Of a stretch of DNA of 64,000 nucleotides, positions 1-4,872 are shown piece after piece. The stretch's first letter is position 1. Every line of letters starts with the position of its first letter. The stretch comes from Pseudoxanthomonas sp. PXM01. Lineage in GTDB: Bacteria; Pseudomonadota; Gammaproteobacteria; Xanthomonadales; Xanthomonadaceae. The stretch spans positions 1 through 64,000 of the forward strand of contig NZ_JACVAJ010000001.1 of NCBI RefSeq assembly GCF_014851815.1, written 5' to 3'. Position numbers and translations under genes: made by a program. The notes under the pieces are model-generated. The model did not search any database and was not told the DNA's origin. It worked only from the letters and a program-made list of their open reading frames with translations.

Positions 1-111
1 CGAGAAGCGAGTGGGTGCCGGCCAGCCACTGTGCGACTCGCGCCAGAGACGTGCATCCGATAGCGGATTGGGCCTTTGAAAGAGCCACACGCCGTAGTGG
101 TCTTGCACCAT
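1..111 (-). CDS. Partial cassette gene of unknown function, cut by the window edge
   Basis: Immediately downstream (leftward) of the first attC an ATG at 111 opens a frame that stays open for 37 codons to the edge of the window. Its position 3-4 bases inside the cassette boundary is where the genes of the other cassettes here begin. The visible N-terminus (MVQDHYGVWLFQRP) has no recognised motif. The 3' part, and therefore any assignment, lies outside the window. Confidence 0.5.
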   Translation of the reverse strand, partial: MVQDHYGVWLFQRPNPLSDARLWRESHSGWPAPTRFS

Positions 112-114
112 GAG

Positions 115-174
115 CCCTAACGCCTGAGTTAAGCCGACCCGCGAAGCGGGTTCGGCTTGAAGGAATTGTTAGGG
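115..174 (-). repeat. attC recombination site 1 (60 bp)
   Basis: Inverted core sites CCCTAAC and GTTAGGG bracket an imperfect stem (AAGCCGACCCGC / GCGGGTTCGGCTT). It closes the GIY-YIG-like cassette, whose stop codon TAA lies in the core. The final G of GTTAGGG deviates from the GTTRRRY consensus. Confidence 0.9.
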
Positions 175-636
175 CCCATTGCCGCGAACCTTTGCGCGTG
201 ATCTCTTGTTCCATGGCAGCGTGCCAGCTTGCCGTGTAGTCTGCCTAATTAGCTCGTCTTCTATGCTGAGTCTTAGATAGTCAGGTTCTATCAGAATGGC
301 CGTGACGCCGAACTCCTGTCCGGCGTTCAGCGCCTCACGGACACGGTGCAGCTTTGACTCGGTCCCGGCGGGGGTGTGGAAGAGGTGTTGGCGGATCCTC
401 TCCCAGCCACTTTTCACTGATCTTTGCCCGATGTATTGGAGGGCCCATGAGTCTGAGCCCTTTTGTCTTGACCATATCGCATACAAGTTGATTGGCAACG
501 TGCCAAGCGTTTCTGGAAGTTTATTCTTGCGCAAATCGTTCAGGTCGGCGTGCACGACAACTGACGGAGTCGTCTCAAGTAGTGCGGCCCTGCAGAGTTC
601 TAGGAGTTGCGTCAAATCTGCCTGGAATTTACCCAT
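169..636 (-). CDS. Cassette protein with GIY-YIG nuclease-like domain
   Basis: 155 aa. The central part resembles a GIY-YIG domain: a degenerate first motif (NLYAIW), then YIGQRS, then an arginine/histidine helix (WERIRQHL), a glutamate in EDELIRQ, and a closing PWN. These are the usual positions of the two tyrosines, the catalytic arginine and the metal-binding glutamate. If active, such a domain would cleave DNA; many standalone members have no known role. The N-terminal 45 residues have no recognised match. The ATG at 636 sits just inside the cassette boundary and the stop lies in attC. The family call is by motif pattern only and activity is not implied. Confidence 0.6.
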   Translation of the reverse strand: MGKFQADLTQLLELCRAALLETTPSVVVHADLNDLRKNKLPETLGTLPINLYAIWSRQKGSDSWALQYIGQRSVKSGWERIRQHLFHTPAGTESKLHRVREALNAGQEFGVTAILIEPDYLRLSIEDELIRQTTRQAGTLPWNKRSRAKVRGNGP

Positions 637-639
637 TGG

Positions 640-708
640 CCCTAACGCCTGAATTAAGCCGACTTGGCCGCGCCAGCGGACAAGTTCGGCTTGAATGAAT
701 TGTTAGGC
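640..708 (-). repeat. attC recombination site 2 (69 bp, longer stem)
   Basis: Core sites CCCTAAC (640-646) and GTTAGGC (702-708). The stem is longer than in the neighbouring sites (GACTTG ... CAAGTTCGGC) because of a central extension carrying GGCCGCGCCAGCGGA. It belongs to the HEPN-like cassette. Confidence 0.9.
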
Positions 709-1173
709 GGCAACAAACTGAACTTTGAGTGCCGCCACGAACTTCATGGCCTCATCGGCCATGTGCTGAGCATACCGAGGAGCCGGATCAATGACTTTGC
801 CAAGCTCTACAGCTTTCTCATGTACCAATTCCTTCCGGATACCGCGAAACTCCTTAGCCATGGTGAGCAGCCCGGGATCGGCAACGCCCAGTGCGACCAG
901 GCGCTCTTCATAAAGCATGCGGTCGATCTTCGTTGCCGCGGGCTTGCCGAAGCGTTGAAGCGATATTAGGTAGGTCAGCGCCTCAAAGAACATGGCGGAG
1001 AAGGCGATGACGATGCATGCGTGCTTGAAGGCGCTGCGGGTCGCGTCATAAGTGATGATGTAGCCCGAACCATCCGGCTTAGGTGTTCGGCCCGCACTCA
1101 TTGCCTCCTGCATAGCAGCGTAAGACTCTTCGGCCATCGCTAGGAATACGTCAACGTTGCTGAGGTATGGCAT
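703..1173 (-). CDS. Cassette protein with HEPN-like RxxxxH motif
   Basis: 156 aa, predicted mostly helical. Near residue 118 it carries RKELVH, which fits the Rx4-6H signature of HEPN domains, a superfamily rich in RNases of toxin-antitoxin and defence systems. A hydrophobic helix (about residues 50-70, IVIAFSAMFFEALTYLI) precedes it, as in several uncharacterised HEPN-like proteins. No nucleotidyltransferase or antitoxin partner is encoded next to it. Starts at ATG 1173 directly after attC 3; stop in attC 2. Function unproven; the motif is short and may be coincidental. Confidence 0.5.
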   Translation of the reverse strand: MPYLSNVDVFLAMAEESYAAMQEAMSAGRTPKPDGSGYIITYDATRSAFKHACIVIAFSAMFFEALTYLISLQRFGKPAATKIDRMLYEERLVALGVADPGLLTMAKEFRGIRKELVHEKAVELGKVIDPAPRYAQHMADEAMKFVAALKVQFVAA

Positions 1174-1177
1174 TGCC

Positions 1178-1237
1178 GCCTAACGCCCGAATTAAGCCGT
1201 GCCGTGAAACGGCATCGGCTTGAATGAATTGTTAGGC
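1178..1237 (-). repeat. attC recombination site 3 (60 bp)
   Basis: Core sites GCCTAAC (1178-1184) and GTTAGGC (1231-1237) around the stem AAGCCGTGCCGTGAAACGGCATCGGCTT. Closes the small membrane-protein cassette. Confidence 0.92.
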
Positions 1238-1591
1238 CGCGGGCCCACGGTATTGGAGCTGCCACAACCTGCCTCTAAGAATCTTGATCGTCAGCCAGCC
1301 GAACAAGAGCGATGTTGCAGCATATGGCCAAGCTTGGTGAAGCGAGAAGAAGGCGTGATCTTTGTAAGGTCCGCTGCCGGCAATTGCTTGATAGAGCAAA
1401 ACAAAGACCCCAAGTACACAGCCGAGCGCTACCAATGACCAAAGGGCTGTCATTGCCCAGTAGCGAATAGGTGCAGTCTTGCGTTTGAGCACGATGCTGC
1501 CCATAACCCAGACGCGGCGTGTCTCGATGGCGTCGACGACGAGATCAACGAGGAAAATTGCTAGAAACAGAAGTGAAAGGAAACGAAACAT
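1232..1591 (-). CDS. Cassette-encoded small integral membrane protein, unknown function
   Basis: 119 aa with three hydrophobic stretches: about residues 4-22 (LSLLFLAIFLVDLVV), 45-70 (around ALWSLVALGCVLGVFVLLY) and 85-100. It is therefore probably an inner-membrane protein. No known family is recognised. The gene uses almost the whole cassette: ATG at 1591 and stop inside attC 3. Small membrane proteins are common integron cargo and cannot be assigned from sequence alone. Confidence 0.65.
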   Translation of the reverse strand: MFRFLSLLFLAIFLVDLVVDAIETRRVWVMGSIVLKRKTAPIRYWAMTALWSLVALGCVLGVFVLLYQAIAGSGPYKDHAFFSLHQAWPYAATSLLFGWLTIKILRGRLWQLQYRGPAA

Positions 1592-1602
1592 TGTTTTCAG
1601 CG

Positions 1603-1662
1603 GCCTAACGCCTGAATTAAGCCGCGCCGCGAAGCGGCGTCGGCTTGAATGAATTGTTAGGC
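1603..1662 (-). repeat. attC recombination site 4 (60 bp)
   Basis: GCCTAAC (1603-1609) and GTTAGGC (1656-1662) around AAGCCGCGCCGCGAAGCGGCGTCGGCTT. Matches the array consensus exactly. Closes the lipoprotein cassette. Confidence 0.92.
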
Positions 1663-1677
1663 GGCATGGTTCCCTAC

Positions 1678-2070
1678 TTAGTTGTGAACGAGGTTAAACA
1701 TCTTCAGGATGATGGTGCCCTCACGGAACAGGCCAAAGAAGGAATAGCCAGGGGCCCCGACATAATTACCGGATGAGCACGAGACCAATCTGTACTGATC
1801 ACCGATTTGGTAGAGGGCTTTCATCCTAAACCAGTCCTCTTGGGTCTCGGGTTCTTCGACGCCACCGAGGCTGGCGTACATGAGCATTTCATAGCGACGT
1901 AACGGGGCTGAAACTCTGCAGCCGTCCTGCAGTCCCATGCCAGTCGACACGCGAGTTGGCTCCATCGGTGGTGCCATTGGTGTGTGGACACATCCCGCTG
2001 CCAGTGCGGTTACGATCAGAAGGATCGTGTACTTGACGATGCTCTGTAAGCGCTCAAATCGACGTATCAC
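1678..2070 (-). CDS. Cassette-encoded lipoprotein, unknown function
   Basis: 130 aa from a GTG at 2070. This start is chosen because it lies just inside the cassette and has a GGAGG ribosome site five bases upstream, whereas the longer open frame would run backwards through attC 5 into the next cassette. The N-terminus has basic residues, a hydrophobic stretch and the lipobox LAAGC, so the product should be lipidated and exported. The mature part is unrecognised. It contains several Cys residues and an aromatic/glycine-rich C-terminus (GAPGYSFFGLFREG). The stop lies 16 bases before the attC core. Confidence 0.7.
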   Translation of the reverse strand: MIRRFERLQSIVKYTILLIVTALAAGCVHTPMAPPMEPTRVSTGMGLQDGCRVSAPLRRYEMLMYASLGGVEEPETQEDWFRMKALYQIGDQYRLVSCSSGNYVGAPGYSFFGLFREGTIILKMFNLVHN

Positions 2071-2090
2071 CTCAGCCTCCCGCGGATGCC

Positions 2091-2150
2091 GCCTAACGCC
2101 AGAATTAAGCCGCGCCGCGAAGAGGCGTCGGCTTGAATGAATTGTTAGGC
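2091..2150 (-). repeat. attC recombination site 5 (60 bp)
   Basis: GCCTAAC (2091-2097) and GTTAGGC (2144-2150). The stem is as in the consensus except for single changes (CCAGAATT; GAAGAGGCG). Closes the Imm1-like cassette. Confidence 0.92.
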
Positions 2151-2483
2151 CGCGGGGCCGGGAGTCCTGCCATCTTGTGAATCGTTGTGCCACGTGATGA
2201 ATAGTGGTGGCAGGCCTGTTGATCGAAAGTGCTCGATCGCTTGCATGACAAGCGGCAATGGCAGTGCCCATGAAGCTGGGTACTGATCAAGTTGCCCGTT
2301 GTCTATGACGTAGTCGACAAACGCATCATCCGGACCAACGTACTCTGGATTGCGAGAACTAAAACCCGCGTCCCCGGGCTCGCGCAAATACATCAGCCAA
2401 CCAAGGTCCCCGCTTATCATGGCGCTCAACGCTTCGCCATGTGGCCCGTCAAACCATAGATGTTGGTGGAATGGTTGAGACAT
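2145..2483 (-). CDS. Cassette-encoded Imm1-like immunity protein (putative)
   Basis: 112 aa. The pattern resembles Imm1-family immunity proteins of polymorphic toxin systems: a beta-rich start with a WLMYL segment, a central acidic region with NPEYVGPDDAFVDYV, a helix MQAIEHFRSTG and the closing PPLFITWHND, where the PxxxxW feature is characteristic. Imm1 proteins neutralise nuclease or deaminase toxins delivered by contact-dependent systems. No toxin gene is adjacent, so this would be an orphan immunity gene. Start ATG 2483, stop within attC 5. Family call from remembered pattern; moderate certainty. Confidence 0.55.
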   Translation of the reverse strand: MSQPFHQHLWFDGPHGEALSAMISGDLGWLMYLREPGDAGFSSRNPEYVGPDDAFVDYVIDNGQLDQYPASWALPLPLVMQAIEHFRSTGLPPLFITWHNDSQDGRTPGPAA

Positions 2484-2493
2484 ATCGCCCGAG

Positions 2494-2553
2494 GCCTAAC
2501 GCCTGAATTAAGCGGCGCCGCGAAGCGGCGTCGGCTTGAATGAATTGTTAGCT
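2494..2553 (-). repeat. attC recombination site 6 (60 bp)
   Basis: GCCTAAC (2494-2500) and GTTAGCT (2547-2553). The core end GCT replaces the usual GGC. Closes the Imm8-like cassette. Confidence 0.9.
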
Positions 2554-2554
2554 G

Positions 2555-2902
2555 TCAACTCTGACGGTACCCGTCGAACTCCCACAGCAGCTCGTGATTG
2601 AGAGCTTGAGCAACGTCTTGCCAACTTGGGCGGGAAGCGTGCGCAAGGAGGCGATTGACCGAGTGCTCCACCTGATACCAAGAGAACGAATCAATGATCA
2701 GTGTGCCACGCCTCCAGCCGAATCTCCCCGACTCAGCTAAGGCGCTTGGCGTGACAACAGTAAAGGAAAAGCCGTCTCCGACGGTGCCAGAACTCGGTCC
2801 AATCGTAGCTAGCATTGGAACGAGGCAGTGCGCTGGGTCTGGAGGAAGCTCTCCGGCGGCAAGATCGGAGCTTGAGAGGCTGAGCAGCTTAGGAACGATC
2901 AT
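2555..2902 (-). CDS. Cassette-encoded Imm8-like immunity protein (putative)
   Basis: 115 aa. The order LPPDP, then FSFTVVTP, then GRFGWRRGTLIIDSFSW, a ve/ll helix and the terminal LLWEFDGY resembles the Imm8 family, small cytoplasmic immunity proteins of bacterial polymorphic toxins. As with its neighbour no toxin is encoded in the array. ATG at 2902; the stop TAG/TAA region ends at 2555, two bases outside the attC 6 core. Two immunity-like cassettes side by side support a defensive role for this part of the array, but neither is proven. Confidence 0.6.
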   Translation of the reverse strand: MIVPKLLSLSSSDLAAGELPPDPAHCLVPMLATIGPSSGTVGDGFSFTVVTPSALAESGRFGWRRGTLIIDSFSWYQVEHSVNRLLAHASRPSWQDVAQALNHELLWEFDGYRQS

Positions 2903-2906
2903 TGAC

Positions 2907-2966
2907 GGCTAACGCCTGAGTTAAGCCGACCCGCGAAGCGGGTTCGGCTTGAATGAATTGTTAGGC
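2907..2966 (-). repeat. attC recombination site 7 (60 bp)
   Basis: GGCTAAC (2907-2913) and GTTAGGC (2960-2966) around AAGCCGACCCGCGAAGCGGGTTCGGCTT, the same stem as attC 1. Closes the 84-aa cassette. Confidence 0.92.
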
Positions 2967-3215
2967 GCCATGGCCGGCCGGCCCCAACACCTGATCTGCG
3001 ACTCTCAGAAAGTCCGAGAGTTGGGCTGGATCGCCGCTGCCGCCATCGCTCCAGACCGTCATGGAAAGATCTCCAAGCAAGTCCAACGTACTGCTCTCAC
3101 CGCGCGCATTGTATTGCTCGACAAATTGAACAAGCAGCATGTATGCCTGCTCAAGCGTGAGGGTGCGTTGGAAGTTCGGGTCGCTGAGCTTATGCATGCA
3201 AAGCTGTTTCTCCAT
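2961..3215 (-). CDS. Small cassette protein of unknown function
   Basis: 84 aa, acidic, helix-rich at the start (LTLEQAYMLLVQFVEQY). It has a conserved-looking centre DLLGDLSMTVWSDGG and a terminal amphipathic helix. The combination of an N-terminal helix, LGDLS and WSDGG followed by DP and an F/L-rich helix is reminiscent of small proteins found next to toxin genes, but I cannot name the family. ATG 3215 lies at the cassette boundary; the stop is in attC 7. Confidence 0.6.
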   Translation of the reverse strand: MEKQLCMHKLSDPNFQRTLTLEQAYMLLVQFVEQYNARGESSTLDLLGDLSMTVWSDGGSGDPAQLSDFLRVADQVLGPAGHGA

Positions 3216-3218
3216 GGC

Positions 3219-3278
3219 GCCTAACGCCTGAATTAAGCCGTGCCGCGAAGCGGCATCGGCTTGAATGAATTGTTAGCC
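3219..3278 (-). repeat. attC recombination site 8 (60 bp), nearest to the integrase
   Basis: GCCTAAC (3219-3225) and GTTAGCC (3272-3278) around AAGCCGTGCCGCGAAGCGGCATCGGCTT. Closes the first cassette. Confidence 0.92.
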
Positions 3279-3692
3279 CTCTGCTGGATTACGTACGAGA
3301 GCCCGGTACTTTGGATCTTCACCTTGGAGAATGCGGCCGTCGGATTTCCTGGAGGCTATGGAAATTAGTTGACGGGCCTCTTCTAGATTGCCTTGTTCAT
3401 ATGCGACCTTGGCAATAAGAAACTCCGCTTCACCAAGGTCGTGGCGCTTCTCGCGAAAGTCGAGGCTGCGCTCTGCCCAAGTATGCGCCTCGTCCAAGCG
3501 ACCTAGTCGTAGCAAGATGGCTACGGCGTATTCAATCACCATGTACGCATTGGGCTCTTCAAGCTTGTTGCGCGGTAGGCCGTCCCAGATTTCTTTTACC
3601 TCAGCAAAGGCCTGCTCATAGTGTCCGCTCGCGTAGAGCGCTCCGGGCGATTGCAAAGACTTCATGACGGAGTCAAGCAAGAGACTCTCCAT
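3273..3692 (-). CDS. First cassette: TPR-like helical repeat protein
   Basis: 139 aa. Two to three degenerate tetratricopeptide-like units are visible: ALYASGHYEQAFAEVKEIW, then AVAILLRLGRLDEAHTWAERSL and then AEFLIAKVAYEQGNLEEARQL, each with the small/large residue spacing of TPR helices. TPR proteins mediate protein-protein contacts; the partner is unknown. As the cassette next to attI it is the most recently captured and, in well-studied integrons, the best expressed. ATG 3692 is 11 bases from the attI junction; the stop is in attC 8. Confidence 0.7.
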   Translation of the reverse strand: MESLLLDSVMKSLQSPGALYASGHYEQAFAEVKEIWDGLPRNKLEEPNAYMVIEYAVAILLRLGRLDEAHTWAERSLDFREKRHDLGEAEFLIAKVAYEQGNLEEARQLISIASRKSDGRILQGEDPKYRALVRNPAEG

Positions 3693-3696
3693 TGAG

Positions 3697-3815
3697 GGCT
3701 AACGCCTAATAGACCCCATTTCGGGGTGATAGCGCCGAGTATTCAGATTGCGTGCGGGCGCGTCAATCGGGATTTTCCCAGGTGGTTTCAGTGACTTGTC
3801 CGATGGTGGGGCGCG
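3697..3815 (-). other. attI region between the first cassette and intI
   Basis: The junction core GTTAGCC lies at 3697-3703 (minus strand). Beyond it is a short hairpin ACCCC-ATTTC-GGGGT (3713-3727) and about 90 bases of sequence up to the integrase start. By position this must hold attI, the integrase promoter and, if present, the cassette promoter. I see no convincing sigma-70 boxes and no CTG-N10-CAG LexA box; xanthomonad LexA sites differ, so SOS control is not excluded. Confidence 0.7.
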
Positions 3816-4871
3816 ATGGTCCATGCGAGTTTGGCTGCGTTATTCGCATGGAATGCGGTGGTCATGGATTATCAGGGCAGGGATGGGGTGGTATCGGAAG
3901 CCGCTGCGGTGGTGCGGCGTCCGGGCTTGCTGGAGGAAGTGGCCCGCAGGTTGCGGGCAGGGCATTACAGCCTTCGGACCGAGCGGGCCTACCTGGGCTG
4001 GATAAGACGGTTCGTCGTGGCCAATGGCAGGCGTCATCCGCGCGAACTCGGGGCGGGAGAGGTCGAGGTGTTCCTGACCGGCTTGGCGGTCGAGGGAAAC
4101 GTCGCCGCCAGCACGCAGAACCAGGCCTTGTCGGCGTTGCTGTTCCTGTACCGCGAGGTGCTGGGCCTGAAGCTCGCGTGGATGGACGAGGTGGTCCGCG
4201 CCAAGCGACCGCAACGGGTGCCGACGGTGCTGTCGCAGACGGAAGTGCGGGCGTTGCTCACGCAGATGGATGGCCGCATGGCCTTGCTGGCGAAATTGCT
4301 GTACGGCACCGGCATGCGCTTGATGGAGGGCGTGCGGCTGCGCGTGAAGGATCTGGACTTCGCCCGCAACGAGATCACCGTGCGCGAGGGAAAAGGTGGC
4401 AAGGACCGGCGGACGGTGTTGCCCGCATCGCTGGTGGCCGGCCTGCAGGCGGAGGTGCAGCGGGTCCATGACCTGCACCGGCAGGATCTCGCACTGGGCG
4501 CGGGTGAGGTGTGGCTGCCGCATGCCATGTCCCGCAAGTATCCGAATGCGGCGCGTGAACCGGGATGGCAGTACGTGTTTCCCGCGCAGCGCCTCAGCCA
4601 CGACCCACGCGAGGGCTGCTGGCGACGCCATCACCTGGATGAGGCAATGCTCTCACGCTCGCTCAAGCGCGCGCAGCACTTGGCAAGCATCGCAAAGCCG
4701 GTGACGGCGCATGTGCTGCGCCATTCCTTCGCCACCCACCTGATCGAAAGCGGCTACGACATTCGCACGGTGCAGGAACTCCTTGGCCACAAGGACGTGG
4801 CCACCACGCAGATCTACACGCACGTCCTCAACCGCGGCGCAGGTGCCGTGCTCAGCCCGTTGGACCGCTGA
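3816..4871 (+). CDS. intI: Integron integrase IntI
   Basis: 351 aa tyrosine recombinase that inserts and excises cassettes at attI and attC. An N-terminal core-binding domain (about 30-125, with [17 protein letters not shown]) is followed by the catalytic domain. Likely catalytic residues are R168 (GMRLME), K in GKGGKDRR, H299 and R302 (HVLRH), H325 (GHKD) and Y334 (IYTH). The extra segment at about 225-275, with [17 protein letters not shown] and RRHHLDE, is the IntI-specific patch that separates these enzymes from XerC/XerD. All parts are intact, so the enzyme is probably active. Start at ATG 3816 after GGTGGGG; a second ATG at 3867 is possible. The stop is one base from the comEC start, which suggests cotranscription. 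Confidence 0.95.
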   Translation: MVHASLAALFAWNAVVMDYQGRDGVVSEAAAVVRRPGLLEEVARRLRAGHYSLRTERAYLGWIRRFVVANGRRHPRELGAGEVEVFLTGLAVEGNVAASTQNQALSALLFLYREVLGLKLAWMDEVVRAKRPQRVPTVLSQTEVRALLTQMDGRMALLAKLLYGTGMRLMEGVRLRVKDLDFARNEITVREGKGGKDRRTVLPASLVAGLQAEVQRVHDLHRQDLALGAGEVWLPHAMSRKYPNAAREPGWQYVFPAQRLSHDPREGCWRRHHLDEAMLSRSLKRAQHLASIAKPVTAHVLRHSFATHLIESGYDIRTVQELLGHKDVATTQIYTHVLNRGAGAVLSPLDR

Positions 4872-4872
4872 C

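Larger units (their letters stand above)
1..3815 (-). mobile_element. Cassette array and attI region of a chromosomal integron
   Basis: Seven complete gene cassettes and part of an eighth lie head to tail. All their genes read leftward, away from the integrase gene that begins at 3816 on the other strand, which is the standard integron layout. Each cassette is one open reading frame followed by a 60-69 bp attC site with GTTRRRY-type ends. The recombination points (G^TT on the minus strand) place the complete cassettes at about 3225-3702, 2913-3224, 2500-2912, 2097-2499, 1609-2096, 1184-1608 and 646-1183 plus 121-645 for the oldest full unit. The near-identity of the attC sites is typical of sedentary chromosomal integrons. 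The array continues past the left edge. Confidence 0.93.

Noticed and set aside
1678..2271. 197-aa form of the cassette lipoprotein
   Set aside because: It would be translated through an attC site and from inside the adjacent cassette. The GTG at 2070 with a ribosome site gives a proper lipoprotein.
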